Source of the DNA: Thioalkalivibrio sp. ALMg11
GTDB lineage: Bacteria > Pseudomonadota > Gammaproteobacteria > Ectothiorhodospirales > Ectothiorhodospiraceae
Direction of reading: 5' to 3'
Assembly (NCBI RefSeq): GCF_000377905.1
Contig: NZ_KB898871.1
Span: 35,001 to 99,000, forward strand
Length of the DNA: 64,000 nucleotides
Shown here: in pieces, positions 46,294 to 56,438 of the stretch
Layout of the letters: each line of letters begins with the position of its first letter
How positions within the stretch are numbered: position 1 is the stretch's first letter
Made by a program: the position numbers and the translations under genes
The notes under the pieces: generated by a model
Databases searched by the model: none
What the model saw: only the letters and a program-made list of their open reading frames with translations
What the model was told of the DNA's origin: nothing

Positions 46294-47727
46294 TCAACCG
46301 TCCAGCTTGGCCTTCAGGCGCTCATTGACCTGGGCCGGGTTGGCCTTGCCCTGGGTCGCCTTCATGACCTGACCGACAAAGAAGCCGAACAGCTTGTCCT
46401 TGCCGCCGCGATACTGTTCGAGCTGCTGCGGGTTGTTGGCCATCACATCGTCGATGATGGTGTCGATCGCGCTGGTATCGGTGATCTGCTTGAGCCCCTT
46501 GGCCTCGATCACGGCATCGGCATCGCCCTCGCCGTTCCACATCGCCTCGAAGACCTCCTTGGCGATCTTGCCGGAGATGGTGTCGTCCTGAATGCGGGCC
46601 AGCAGGCCGGCCAGCCCCTCGGCGTTAACCGGAGCGTCCGCCAGTTCGACCTCGGAGCGGTTCATCGCGGCGGAGAACTCGCCCATCACCCAGTTGGCGG
46701 CCAGCTTGGGCGCGTCGCAGCCGGCGGCCACGACCTCGTAGAAGTCACCCATCTCGCGCACGGCGGTCAGTACGCCGGCGTCATAGTCGGACAGGCCGTA
46801 CTGTTCGGCGAAGCGCTCACGCTTGGCATCCGGCAGCTCCGGCAGCTTCTCGCGCACGGCGTCGATGAACGCGCTGTCCACGACCAGCGGCAGCAGGTCC
46901 GGATCGGGGAAGTAGCGATAGTCGTTCGCCTCTTCCTTGCTGCGCATGGAGCGCGTCTCGTCGCGGTCCGGGTCGTACAGGCGGGTCTCCTGCACCACCG
47001 AACCGCCGCCCTCGATCAGGTCGATCTGACGCTCGACCTCGAAGTTGATAGCGCGCTCGACGAAGCGGAAGGAGTTCAGGTTCTTGAGCTCCGCGCGGGT
47101 ACCGAATTCGGTCTGACCCTTCGGCCGGATCGAGACGTTGGCATCACAGCGGAAGCTGCCTTCCTGCATGTTGCCGTCGCAGATATCCAGATAGCGCACG
47201 AGCGAGTGCATCTTCTTCATGTAGGCGACGGCCTCCTTCGCGGAGCGCAGCTCCGGCTCGGAGACGATCTCGATCAGCGGGGTGCCGGCGCGGTTGAGGT
47301 CGATACCGGTCATCGCCTCGAAGCCCTCGTGCAGACTCTTGCCGGCGTCCTCTTCGAGATGCGCGCGGGTCACGCCGACGCGCTTGATGGTGCCGTCTTC
47401 CAGCTCGATATCCAGATGCCCCAGGCCCACGATCGGCAGTTCGAACTGCGAGATCTGGTAGCCCTTGGGGAGGTCCGGATAGAAGTAGTTCTTGCGCGCG
47501 AACACCGAGCGCGGGGTGATCTCGGCATTGATCGCCAGCCCCAGCATCACGGCCCGTTCCACCGCGCCCTGGTTCAGCACCGGCAGCACACCGGGCATGC
47601 CCAGATCCACCGGGCAGGCCTGGCGGTTGGGCTCGGCGCCGTAGGCGGTGGGCGCCCCGGAAAAGATCTTGGAGACGGTATTGAGCTGGGCGTGAATCTC
47701 CAGCCCGATGACGGTTTCCCATTCCAT
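46294..47727 (-). CDS. gatB: Aspartyl/glutamyl-tRNA amidotransferase subunit B
   Basis: With GatA and GatC converts misacylated Glu-tRNA-Gln (and/or Asp-tRNA-Asn) to the amide form. The 477-residue protein has the family start [45 protein letters not shown], and the C-terminal YqeY/GatB tail domain. Length is typical. Operon gatC-gatA-gatB reads leftward with gaps of 61 and 11 bp. Because a tRNA-Gln gene is in the window but no glnS is seen, the complex may supply Gln-tRNA-Gln; this is inference. Confidence 0.95.
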   Translation of the reverse strand: MEWETVIGLEIHAQLNTVSKIFSGAPTAYGAEPNRQACPVDLGMPGVLPVLNQGAVERAVMLGLAINAEITPRSVFARKNYFYPDLPKGYQISQFELPIVGLGHLDIELEDGTIKRVGVTRAHLEEDAGKSLHEGFEAMTGIDLNRAGTPLIEIVSEPELRSAKEAVAYMKKMHSLVRYLDICDGNMQEGSFRCDANVSIRPKGQTEFGTRAELKNLNSFRFVERAINFEVERQIDLIEGGGSVVQETRLYDPDRDETRSMRSKEEANDYRYFPDPDLLPLVVDSAFIDAVREKLPELPDAKRERFAEQYGLSDYDAGVLTAVREMGDFYEVVAAGCDAPKLAANWVMGEFSAAMNRSEVELADAPVNAEGLAGLLARIQDDTISGKIAKEVFEAMWNGEGDADAVIEAKGLKQITDTSAIDTIIDDVMANNPQQLEQYRGGKDKLFGFFVGQVMKATQGKANPAQVNERLKAKLDG

Positions 47728-47738
47728 GTTCAGGGCCC

Positions 47739-49193
47739 TCAGGCGAAGGCCGCCGGCACGCGGGCGTGCCAGTCGGTCTCTTGCTGATACTGGTGAGCGA
47801 CGCCCAGCAGGCGCGCCTCGTCGAAGTAATTGCCGATCAGCTGCAGGCCGACCGGCAGGCCGTCGATCTCGCCGGCCGGCAGCGACATCGCCGGCAGACC
47901 GGCCAGATTGGCCGCGATGGTGTAGGTGTCCGACAGGTACATGCTGACCGGGTCGGCCTTGGCACCGAGCGCGAACGGCAGCTCCGGCGTGGTCGGCCCC
48001 AACACCAGGTCAACCTCGTCGAACGCGCGGCGGAAGTCGTCGGCGATGATGCGCCGGACCTTCTGTGCCTTCAGGTAGTAGGCGTCGTAGTAGCCGGCGG
48101 ACAATACGTAGGTGCCGACCATGATGCGGCGCTTGACCTCGTCGCCGAAGCCCTCCCCGCGCGAGCGGGTGTACAGGTCCATCAGGTCCTCGGGGTTCTC
48201 GCAGCGGTGGCCATAGCGCACACCGTCGAAGCGCGCGAGGTTGGAGGAGCACTCCGCTGGCGCGATCACGTAATAGGCCGGCACCGACAGATGGCTGTTC
48301 GGCAGGCTGACCTCGCGAATCTCGGCGCCGCGACCCTTGAGCACCTCGATGGCGGCATCGATCACGCCGCGCACCCGCTCATCCAGCCCGGCTTCGCCAA
48401 AGAACTCCGTCGGCAGACCGATGCGCAGGCCCTTCAGGTCCTGCTCCAGTCCGGCGGTGAAGTCCTCTTCCGGGCGCTCGACGCTGGTGGAGTCGCGCTC
48501 GTCGAAGCCGGCCATCGCGTTCAACATCCGCCCGCAGTCCTCGGCGGTGGCGGCCATCGGCCCGCCCTGGTCCAGACTGGAGGCGAACGCGATCATGCCG
48601 TAGCGCGAGACGCGGCCATAGGTCGGCTTGAGACCGGTGATGCCGCAGAACGCGGCGGGCTCGCGGATCGAGCCGCCGGTGTCGGTACCCGTGGCACCCG
48701 GCACCAGGCGCGCACCCACCGCAGCGGCGGAACCGCCGGAGGAACCGCCCGGGACGCGCTCGGTGTCCCAGGGGTTGCGCACCGGGCCGTAGAAACTGGT
48801 TTCGTTGGACGAGCCCATCGCGAACTCGTCCATGTTGGTCTTGCCCAGCATCACCGCGCCGGCCGCATTCATGCGCTCGACGACGGTGGCGCTGTAGGGC
48901 GAGACGAACGGATCAAGCATGCGCGAGCCGCAGGAGGTGCGCACACCCTCGGTACAGAAGATGTCCTTCTGCGCGACCGGCACACCCAGCAGCGGGGTCG
49001 CTTCGCCCTTCGCCAGGCGCGCATCGGCGGCGTCGGCCTGGGCCAGCGCCTGCTCGGCGGTCACGGTAATGAAGCTGTTCAACTGCGGATCGAGACGCTC
49101 GATCCGGTCGAGATACAGCTGGGTCAATTCGCGCGAACTGATTTCGCGGGCCTGGAGCTTGCGCACCCAGCCGGACAGGGTTTCCTGGGCCAT
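47739..49193 (-). CDS. gatA: Aspartyl/glutamyl-tRNA amidotransferase subunit A
   Basis: Amidase-signature subunit that releases ammonia from glutamine for the GatCAB reaction. The 484-residue protein has the Ser-cisSer-Lys triad region: lysine in [23 protein letters not shown], and the amidase signature [15 protein letters not shown]. The start [19 protein letters not shown] is canonical. Second gene of the gatCAB operon. Confidence 0.95.
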   Translation of the reverse strand: MAQETLSGWVRKLQAREISSRELTQLYLDRIERLDPQLNSFITVTAEQALAQADAADARLAKGEATPLLGVPVAQKDIFCTEGVRTSCGSRMLDPFVSPYSATVVERMNAAGAVMLGKTNMDEFAMGSSNETSFYGPVRNPWDTERVPGGSSGGSAAAVGARLVPGATGTDTGGSIREPAAFCGITGLKPTYGRVSRYGMIAFASSLDQGGPMAATAEDCGRMLNAMAGFDERDSTSVERPEEDFTAGLEQDLKGLRIGLPTEFFGEAGLDERVRGVIDAAIEVLKGRGAEIREVSLPNSHLSVPAYYVIAPAECSSNLARFDGVRYGHRCENPEDLMDLYTRSRGEGFGDEVKRRIMVGTYVLSAGYYDAYYLKAQKVRRIIADDFRRAFDEVDLVLGPTTPELPFALGAKADPVSMYLSDTYTIAANLAGLPAMSLPAGEIDGLPVGLQLIGNYFDEARLLGVAHQYQQETDWHARVPAAFA

Positions 49194-49254
49194 GGTTTCG
49201 GGGACTCTTGCTGGCTAGAAGCGTGACGGGTTCAACAGAAAGGCAACGGGCGGA

Positions 49255-49542
49255 TCATTCGATAACGCGCGGGACCAGGTACAGACCGCCTTCGACGGCC
49301 GGGGCGATGGCCTGGTAGGTCTCGCGCCGATCCGGCTCGGTCACCGCATCCGGGCGCAGGCGCTGCTCGGCGTCCAGCGGGTGGGCCATCGGCTCGACGC
49401 CCTCGATGGGCGCACCATCCAGTTGTTCGACAAAGGCAAAGATGTCGCTCAGCCCGCCCGCGAAATCCCGGGCCTGGTCATCGTTCATGGCCAGACGGGA
49501 GAGATGGGCGATGCGCCGGACTTCGGAGGTATCGACGGACAT
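49255..49542 (-). CDS. gatC: Aspartyl/glutamyl-tRNA amidotransferase subunit C
   Basis: Small subunit that wraps GatA and GatB together. The 95-residue protein starts MSVDTSEVRRIAHLSRLAMN and ends YLVPRVIE, both standard. A very long open frame continues upstream, but it runs antisense through mreB and mreC and is rejected; the ATG at 49542 gives the family start. It is divergent from mreB with 141 bp between starts. Confidence 0.94.
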   Translation of the reverse strand: MSVDTSEVRRIAHLSRLAMNDDQARDFAGGLSDIFAFVEQLDGAPIEGVEPMAHPLDAEQRLRPDAVTEPDRRETYQAIAPAVEGGLYLVPRVIE

Positions 49543-49612
49543 GGCGGGGTGGGTCCTGTAGCGTTCGGATTCATTGAGCGAAACGGAGCGCAAACTTACC
49601 ACAAAGCCGTTG

Positions 49613-50730
<1,118 letters not shown>

Positions 50731-50801
50731 GGCCGGACCACCCCGCCCGCGTCGCCACGGCGCGGGTCTGGTTCGGGTTACACTCCGGGCCGCAACAGGT
50801 C

Positions 50802-50841
50802 GGCAAAGCCGCACGGGAGGGGGTTCCGGGGCGGCTTTGCC
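50802..50841 (+). promoter_or_regulatory. Strong hairpin just upstream of mreC
   Basis: GGCAAAGCCGC (50802-50812) pairs perfectly over 11 bp with GCGGCTTTGCC (50831-50841), enclosing an 18-nt G-rich loop. No T run follows, so it is more likely an mRNA processing or stability element between mreB and mreC than a terminator. Its 3' arm ends directly before the TTG at 50842, which makes initiation at that TTG unlikely. Confidence 0.6.
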
Positions 50842-50874
50842 TTGTCGACGCGATCCGTAACCGGAGGTCACGCC

Positions 50875-51789
50875 ATCAGCAAGCCGCTGTTCAGACTGGG
50901 TGTCTCGCCCACTCTGCGCCTGCTCGCGGTGATCCTGCTGGGCCTGGCGCTGATGGCGCTGGATCACCGCGTCAACGAACTGCAGTTTGTCCGCGGCGCC
51001 CTGGCCACCGTTACCTACCCGCTGCAGGTCGCGGTGGATGCGCCGGTCCGGGCGGTCAGCCGGGTGTTTGAGTCGTTCACCAGCCGCGAAGACCTGATCA
51101 CCGAGAACCGCATCCTGCGCAGCGAGAATGCCGAGCTGCGCGCTCGCCAGCTGCGCTTCGAGGCCCTGCAGCTGGAGAACGACCGCCTGCGCGCCCTGCT
51201 GAATACCGCCGAGCAGGCCGAAGAGCGGGTCGAGATCGCCAAGCTTCTGGCCGTGGATCTCGACCCCTTTCGCCAGCAGATCGTGCTCAACAAGGGGCGC
51301 AATGACGATGTCTATGCCGGCCAGCCGGTCATCAATGCCGACGGCGTGATCGGCCAGGTTCTGTCTACCCGCCTGACCAGCTCGATCGCATTGCTGATCT
51401 CCGACCCCAGCCACGCGCTGCCCGTACTGAGCGCGCGCACCGGGCTGCGCGGTCTGGTGGTCGGCACCGGCAACCCGCAACGCCTGGAAATGCGCCATGT
51501 CCCGCTGCAGGAGGATGTGGAGCCCGGCGATCTGCTGCTGACCTCAGGGCTCGGCGGACGCTTCCCGGCCGACTACCCGGTGGCCCGGGTCACCTCGGTC
51601 GAGCGGCCGCAGGGCCAGCCGTTCCTGAGCATCGAGGCCGAACCGCTGGCGGCCCTGGACCGCTCCCGCGAGGTCCTGTTGCTGTGGACCGACGGCGGCG
51701 TTTCAGCGATCGCCCCGCTCGAGCTGGACAACGACCCGGAGACAGCTCCGAACGCGCTGGAATCAGAACCGGCCGAAGGGACACCGTGA
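50875..51789 (+). CDS. mreC: Rod shape-determining protein MreC
   Basis: Bitopic inner-membrane protein whose periplasmic part activates the PBP2-RodA wall machinery. About 304 residues: short N-terminus ISKPLFRLGVSPTLRL, membrane helix (about 14-31), coiled coil (about 60-100, SREDLITENRILRSENAELR), and the double beta-barrel MreC domain with DPFRQQIVLNKGRND and TSGLGGRFPADYPVA. The likely start is ATC at 50875: GGAGGT stands six bases before it and family alignment begins there. The only in-frame standard start nearby is TTG at 50842, which abuts a hairpin and lacks a Shine-Dalgarno. The end is not in doubt; the stop overlaps the mreD GTG. Confidence 0.93.
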   Translation: MSKPLFRLGVSPTLRLLAVILLGLALMALDHRVNELQFVRGALATVTYPLQVAVDAPVRAVSRVFESFTSREDLITENRILRSENAELRARQLRFEALQLENDRLRALLNTAEQAEERVEIAKLLAVDLDPFRQQIVLNKGRNDDVYAGQPVINADGVIGQVLSTRLTSSIALLISDPSHALPVLSARTGLRGLVVGTGNPQRLEMRHVPLQEDVEPGDLLLTSGLGGRFPADYPVARVTSVERPQGQPFLSIEAEPLAALDRSREVLLLWTDGGVSAIAPLELDNDPETAPNALESEPAEGTP

Positions 51790-52277
51790 CCCGCGCCATC
51801 GGCATCCCCTGGCCGGTGGCGCTGACCCTGCTGGCTGCCCTGGCCCTCGCCATCGTGCCGATCCCGGATATCCTGCGCCCGGCACGCCCGGAGTGGCTGG
51901 CGCTGATCCTGATCTACTGGGCCATGGCCTTCCCGTCGCGCATCGGGATCCTGACCGCCTTCGTCGCCGGCCTGCTACTGGATACCCTGCAGGGCCAGTT
52001 GCTGGGACAGAACGCCATCGCCCTGGCCGTGATCATCTACATCGTGCTGCAGATCCACCCGCGCCTGCGGGTCTATCCGGTCTGGCAACAGATGATGGTG
52101 GTGGCCATCCTGATGGCCCTGTTCAAGTTACTGGCGCTGTGGCCACAGGGCATCACCGGGTTTCCGCCGGGCAGCATCTGGTACTGGGCACCGGTCCTCA
52201 CCAGCGCCCTGGTCTGGCCCCTGATCTTCTCTCTTCTGCGCGACATGCGTCGGCGCTGGCTGCTGCACCTCACCTGA
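51786..52277 (+). CDS. mreD: Rod shape-determining protein MreD
   Basis: Integral membrane partner of MreC. The 163-residue protein has about five to six membrane helices and the conserved segments RPEWLALILIYWAMAFPSRIG and FVAGLLLDTLQGQLLGQNAI. The start is GTG at 51786, overlapping the mreC stop as GTGA. Completes mreBCD. pbp2/rodA do not follow directly in this window; the next gene is a DUF1244 protein. Confidence 0.93.
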   Translation: MTRAIGIPWPVALTLLAALALAIVPIPDILRPARPEWLALILIYWAMAFPSRIGILTAFVAGLLLDTLQGQLLGQNAIALAVIIYIVLQIHPRLRVYPVWQQMMVVAILMALFKLLALWPQGITGFPPGSIWYWAPVLTSALVWPLIFSLLRDMRRRWLLHLT

Positions 52278-52358
52278 GGAAAGCGCCGAACCCATCCCGG
52301 TCGAAGCGAACCGGGGCTGTCGCGCATACTGTGTCCGAACCGAAACAAGGAGCCTTGC

Positions 52359-52661
52359 ATGGACCCGAACAAGCAAACCGAGATCGAAGCCGCCGTGTTG
52401 CGCCGCCTGCTCCAGCACCTGGACGAGCGCAAGGACGTGCAGAACATTGACCTGATGAACCTGGCCGGCTTCTGCCGCAACTGCCTGTCCAAGTGGTACG
52501 TGGCCGCCGCCGAAGAACGCGGCGAATCCGTCGACTACGAGGGCGCCCGCGAGATCGTCTACGGCATGCCCTACAGCGAGTGGAAGGAGCGCTACCAGAA
52601 GGAGGCCACGCCGGAGCAGAAGGCGGCCTTCGAGGCGAGCCAGAAATCCTCCCATGCATGA
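52359..52661 (+). CDS. DUF1244 family protein
   Basis: Small cytoplasmic protein of 100 residues, recognised by the highly conserved centre HLDERKDVQNIDLMNLAGFC followed by RNCLSKWY, which holds a CxxC pair. The C-terminal region YGMPYSEWKERYQKEA is also typical. The function of the family is unknown. The ATG has AAGGAG upstream. It overlaps rnd by 8 bp, which may mean a joint role in RNA metabolism; this is inference. Confidence 0.88.
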   Translation: MDPNKQTEIEAAVLRRLLQHLDERKDVQNIDLMNLAGFCRNCLSKWYVAAAEERGESVDYEGAREIVYGMPYSEWKERYQKEATPEQKAAFEASQKSSHA

Positions 52662-53802
52662 TCACGGCCTGATCGAGACCCCGGAAGCCCTGCAGGGCTT
52701 CCTCGACACCATCGCCGGGACCGACTGGATCGCGCTGGATACCGAATTCATGCGCGAGAAGACCTACTACCCGCGCCTGTGCCTGATCCAGCTGGCAACC
52801 CTGGACCAGATCGCCTGCGTCGACCCGCTGCAACTGGACATCAAGCTGCTCGAGCCGCTGCTGTTCGATGCCGGCGTGACCAAGGTCTTCCACTCGGCCT
52901 CACAGGATCTCGAGGTCCTTTATCGCGAACTCGGGCGCGTGCCGGCCCCAGTGTTCGACACCCAGATCGCTGCCAGCATGCTCGGCCACGGCGAGCAGAT
53001 CGGCTACGCCAATCTGGTCAAGGCGATCCTCGATCGCGACCTCGACAAGAGCCAGACCCGGACCGACTGGGCACGCCGCCCCCTGAGCAAGGAGCAGATC
53101 CTCTACGCCGCCGATGACGTACGCTTCCTGGCCACCGTGTTCATGCGCCTGCTGCACGAACTGGAAAGCCATGACCGCATGCACTGGCTGCGCCCGGAGA
53201 TGGAAGCCCTGAGCAACCCGGCCCTGTACGAACCGAACCCCGAGGCGGCCTGGCAACGGGTCTCCGGGGCCAAGCGACTCAAGCCGCGCGAACGCGGCGT
53301 ACTCAAGGCCGTGGCCGCCTGGCGCGAACGCGCAGCGCAGGATAGCGACCGCCCGCGCCGCTGGATCCTGGCCGACGACATCCTGATCGACATCGCCCGG
53401 CGCACGCCGGAGGACGCCGACGCCCTGCGCCAGCTGCGCGGCTTCCCCGACGGCATGAAGCCGCCGCGTCAGGAAGAGCTGCTCGAGGCGATCCGCGAAG
53501 GCCAGGCCCTGCCCCGCGAGGAATGGCCACAACTGCCGGACAAGGCCAAGCTGACCGAAGCAGAAGAAGTCCTCGCGGACATCGGCATGGCCCTGCTGCG
53601 CGAGTGCGCGCGACGCAACCAGATCACCGCCGGCGCGATTGCGCAGCGCAAGGATGTCATCGAACTCCTGAAGGGCGACGGCACGAGCGGCCGCCTGGGC
53701 AGCGGCTGGCGGCATGCGATCGCCGGAAAGACCATCGCCCGCTGGTTTGCGGGCGATGGTGAGCTGACACGTACGGAGGAAGGGCTGCAGATCCGCCCGT
53801 GA
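52654..53802 (+). CDS. rnd: Ribonuclease D
   Basis: 3'-5' exoribonuclease of tRNA and small RNA maturation. The 382-residue protein has the DEDDy exonuclease domain (about 1-175) with DTEFMREKTYYPRLCLIQLA, VFHSASQDLEVL and YAADDVRFLA, then two HRDC domains (about 205-290 and later). The length fits RNase D. The TGA stop lies in the loop of a 12-bp hairpin. Together with rnt, rppH and pth, several RNA-processing genes occur in the window. Confidence 0.94.
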   Translation: MHDHGLIETPEALQGFLDTIAGTDWIALDTEFMREKTYYPRLCLIQLATLDQIACVDPLQLDIKLLEPLLFDAGVTKVFHSASQDLEVLYRELGRVPAPVFDTQIAASMLGHGEQIGYANLVKAILDRDLDKSQTRTDWARRPLSKEQILYAADDVRFLATVFMRLLHELESHDRMHWLRPEMEALSNPALYEPNPEAAWQRVSGAKRLKPRERGVLKAVAAWRERAAQDSDRPRRWILADDILIDIARRTPEDADALRQLRGFPDGMKPPRQEELLEAIREGQALPREEWPQLPDKAKLTEAEEVLADIGMALLRECARRNQITAGAIAQRKDVIELLKGDGTSGRLGSGWRHAIAGKTIARWFAGDGELTRTEEGLQIRP

Positions 53803-53822
53803 TCGTCGTCCGGGCGGATCTG
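53788..53822. terminator. Hairpin at the rnd/convergent gene junction
   Basis: A perfect 12-bp stem (53788-53799 with 53811-53822) closes an 11-nt loop that contains the rnd stop codon. It also lies just after the stop of the leftward gene. It lacks a T run but can act from both sides. Confidence 0.6.
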
Positions 53823-53830
53823 CGGCTGGA

Positions 53831-54271
53831 TCAGGCGGCCTTGTAGATCCCGCGGCGCGGCGAGGTCAGGCGCCCCTGGCGCTTCAGGTAGGCCAGGGTC
53901 TGGCTGATGTTCTTGGTATCCAGGCCGGCCTTCTCAGCCTGCGCCTTGATCTCCTTGATCCCCATCTCCGGCTGGGTGGCGACGATGTCGCACAGCTTCT
54001 GGCTGATGGACTCGCCACCGGCCCGGCGCCCGCGACGTCCGCCGACCGCGGTACGGCCCACGCGCCCGCCCAGTTCACGGATCTGGCGCTCGAGCTCGCC
54101 GAGCTCCTTGCGATGCCGCGCCACCATCTCCTTGCGCTTTTCCATCAGCTTCTCGCGCTTCTCGCGGCGTTCGGCTTCCTTGCCCTCGGCTTCTTCCTTT
54201 TCCCGCTGGCGCGCGAGGGCGTACAGTTCTTCGGCCGACAGATCGGAGGCCTTCTTGTTATCCATGCTCAT
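53831..54271 (-). CDS. Coiled-coil protein with winged-helix-like C-terminus
   Basis: The 146-residue protein is not recognised by name. The first half is a highly charged coiled coil (about 12-72, rich in Glu, Lys and Arg: LARQREKEEAEGKEAERREK). A Gly/Arg-rich linker (RVGRTAVGGRRGRRAGGE) follows. The last 55 residues look like a winged helix: ISQKLCDIVATQPEMGIKEI, then ISQTLAYLKRQGRLTSPRRG. This order suggests an oligomeric DNA-binding protein of nucleoid or regulator type, which is inference. The ATG at 54271 has GGGAGT upstream. It is divergent from the SprT-like gene with only 35 bp between starts, so the two may share control. Confidence 0.7.
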   Translation of the reverse strand: MSMDNKKASDLSAEELYALARQREKEEAEGKEAERREKREKLMEKRKEMVARHRKELGELERQIRELGGRVGRTAVGGRRGRRAGGESISQKLCDIVATQPEMGIKEIKAQAEKAGLDTKNISQTLAYLKRQGRLTSPRRGIYKAA

Positions 54272-54306
54272 ACAGAACTCCCGGTGTTTCGAGTAGAGTT
54301 GAAAAG

Positions 54307-54909
54307 ATGAAATCCGCAGCAGAAAAAACCAAAGTTCAGTCTGGAACCTGCCGAGACGGACAATATTATAACTCACGCGGAGGATTACAAGATCCCGCGG
54401 GGCCCTTATCCGATGAGAAGAAGAAACGAATTCTCGAAAAGGCCCGCGAACTTTATATTCAATCGGGATCGAAGGGGGAAATTCCCGAGGTGTGTTTTAA
54501 CCTGAAAGGGCGAGCGGCGGGCCAATGGCGAATGACGGGGGGACAAGAGCAGCTGCGCTTCAACCCACAGGCCTTTGTTCTTGACTGGGACGCCCACTTC
54601 CCCGCAACCGTGGCACATGAAGTCGCCCACTCTCTCGTGTATCGCGATCACGGACCGCGCGGCGCGCGCCCCCACGGTCCCGAGTGGCAGGCCCGCATGC
54701 GGGCGTTCGGTTGCGAACCCCGGGTCACACATGACACGCCCCTGCCCGGGCGCAAAATGAAAACCCACGACTACGCCTGCGACTGCCGACACCACCTGCT
54801 CAGCGCCCGACGGCACCACCTGATTCAACGCAAGCATTACCGCTATCAGTGCCGGCAGTGCGGAGCAACGCTCAGGCTCGGGAAGAACACCGGTGGAGCG
54901 GCTGATTAG
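54307..54909 (+). CDS. SprT-like zinc metallopeptidase-domain protein
   Basis: The 200-residue protein has the SprT domain: the zincin motif HEVAH at residues 104-108 with HGPEWQ further on supplying the third ligand, and a C-terminal zinc ribbon (CDCRHH and CRQCGATL). Eukaryotic relatives (SPRTN) cut DNA-protein crosslinks; the role of bacterial SprT is unproven. The first 40 residues (MKSAAEKTKVQSGTCRDGQY) are extra, and the DNA from 54290 to 54500 is visibly richer in A and T than its surroundings, possibly acquired or poorly adapted. The start could lie further in, but no better one is seen. Confidence 0.8.
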   Translation: MKSAAEKTKVQSGTCRDGQYYNSRGGLQDPAGPLSDEKKKRILEKARELYIQSGSKGEIPEVCFNLKGRAAGQWRMTGGQEQLRFNPQAFVLDWDAHFPATVAHEVAHSLVYRDHGPRGARPHGPEWQARMRAFGCEPRVTHDTPLPGRKMKTHDYACDCRHHLLSARRHHLIQRKHYRYQCRQCGATLRLGKNTGGAAD

Positions 54910-55101
54910 TCTGCCGGTTTACGCACGGATCCATTCTGCTCGCGACCTCGTCCTCGTGAATGCTCCGCAATCGAGTGACACACGCAAACCGGCGCCCCGA
55001 ACAATCGGCAAACCAGCCCGGACAAACATTGCATCGGTCACACAGGGAATGTATTGAGAATGCGCGCTGCCACACCGCAGCCGACCCTGTTCGAAATAGC
55101 C

Positions 55102-55134
55102 AGGGAGACGCTGATTAATTCGCACGTCCGCGTT
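55102..55134 (+). repeat. Solitary end of the cloverleaf-like repeat at the waaA 3' end
   Basis: These 33 bases match the left terminal repeat of the element at 9900-9932 at 30 positions. No other part of the element is present. The waaA stop codon (TAA, 55115-55117) and its last few codons fall inside it. The rest of the spacer from 54910 to 55101 holds no recognised gene and is less GC-rich. Confidence 0.7.
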
Positions 55135-56383
55135 CCAGACAGTGCTCGATCGCCCTGACCGCCTCCCCCACGGCTCCACGCCCCGAATCCAACACCCCAC
55201 GGCCCGCCTCCCCCATCGCTCGGCGTGCATCCGGCGACTTCAGCAGCCGCGCCAACTCATGGGCCACCCCCTGGGCATCCTGCGCCCGGTGCAAGGCCCC
55301 GACCGCCTCCATCCGCGCCACAACGGATTCGAAGTGTTCGGTACTCGGGCCGGTCACTACCGGGAGCCCCAACGCCGCCGGTTCCAGCACGTTCTGACCA
55401 CCAAGCGGGACCAGGCTGCCCCCCACAAATGCGGCGTCCCCGGCCCCAAGGTAAAGACCCACCTCGCCGATGGAATCGCCGATCAGCACATCCACCGGCC
55501 CGGTCGGCCCGTCGCTCCGCCGTCCGGTTCGAAAGCCCGCGGCGCGCGCAGCCTCGAACGCAGGCTCGAACCGCTCTCGATGACGGGGCACCCAAACCAG
55601 CACCGCGTCCGGAAACTCGGCGCGCAACAGCCGGTGAATCGACAGCACCGCCGCGTCTTCGCCCTCGCGGGTGCTCATGGCGACCCAGACCGGCGCCACC
55701 CCAGCGAACCCTTGGCGAAAGGCCGCACCCTGTTCATGGCCCGGTGGCAATTCACGATCAAACTTGAGATTACCGCCGACCCGGACGCGCTCAGCCGGAG
55801 CCCCGAGATCAAGAAATGCACGCGCGGCACTCTCGTCCTGGGCGAGCAGGACCTCCAGCCGCGCCAGGGTCTCGGCCACCAGCGGCTGCAGCCGGCGATA
55901 GCGCCTGGACGACCGCGGCGACATTCGCGCGCTTGTCAGCAGTAGCGGAACACCCGCGCGCTCGCAGCCACGATATAGATTGGGCCACAACTCGGTTTCG
56001 AGCATCACCGCCACGGCCGGGCGGGCGCGATGAAGAAAGCGCCGGACCGCCCCCGGAAGATCCAGCGGCAGGAAGCGGTGGCTCACGGCATCCCCCAGAG
56101 CGGCAGTCACCCGCATCGCGCCCTCGGGCGTGGTGGTCGTGACCAGCAGGTGCCGCCCCGGATGTTTCTCCTGCAGCACTCGTGCCAGGGGCAGGGCCGC
56201 CTCCACCTCGCCCACCGAGGCCGCATGCAGCCAGATCGCGCCGGGCGGCAGGGGCTCACCCCACCCCAGCCATTCGCGCCACCGGACCGACGGCACTCCG
56301 CTCGCCCGCGCCCGGCGGACCAGCCGCGCCAACAGCACGGGTACGGCCAGTCGCAAAAGGGTGGTGTACAGCGCGTGGCGCAT
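55115..56383 (-). CDS. waaA: 3-deoxy-D-manno-octulosonic acid transferase
   Basis: Inner-membrane-associated enzyme that adds Kdo to lipid IVA, the first step of LPS core synthesis. The 422-residue protein has an N-terminal hydrophobic anchor (MRHALYTTLLRLAVPVLLAR), the catalytic glutamate region IWLHAASVGEVEAALPLARV, and the GT-B C-terminal half with GDSIGEVGLYLGAGDAAFVGG and GGQNVLEPAALGLPVVTGP. The start is taken as ATG 56383; a GTG one codon earlier is possible. The last residues (RGRAN) are encoded by a repeat end, see 55102-55134. It lies opposite msbA in a lipid A cluster with lpxL and kdkA. Confidence 0.95.
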   Translation of the reverse strand: MRHALYTTLLRLAVPVLLARLVRRARASGVPSVRWREWLGWGEPLPPGAIWLHAASVGEVEAALPLARVLQEKHPGRHLLVTTTTPEGAMRVTAALGDAVSHRFLPLDLPGAVRRFLHRARPAVAVMLETELWPNLYRGCERAGVPLLLTSARMSPRSSRRYRRLQPLVAETLARLEVLLAQDESAARAFLDLGAPAERVRVGGNLKFDRELPPGHEQGAAFRQGFAGVAPVWVAMSTREGEDAAVLSIHRLLRAEFPDAVLVWVPRHRERFEPAFEAARAAGFRTGRRSDGPTGPVDVLIGDSIGEVGLYLGAGDAAFVGGSLVPLGGQNVLEPAALGLPVVTGPSTEHFESVVARMEAVGALHRAQDAQGVAHELARLLKSPDARRAMGEAGRGVLDSGRGAVGEAVRAIEHCLERGRAN

Positions 56384-56403
56384 CACGAATTTCTCTTGGG
56401 CTC

Positions 56404-56438
56404 AGGAAGACACAGATCCATGTACACACTCAGTCGAG
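56404..56438 (+). repeat. Second solitary repeat end upstream of waaA
   Basis: AGGAAGACACAGATCCATG and the following ACACTC match a mixture of the left ends of the two full copies (9900 and 56676). It lies 20 bp before the waaA start, and the stop of the leftward HAD remnant falls in it. Confidence 0.5.
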
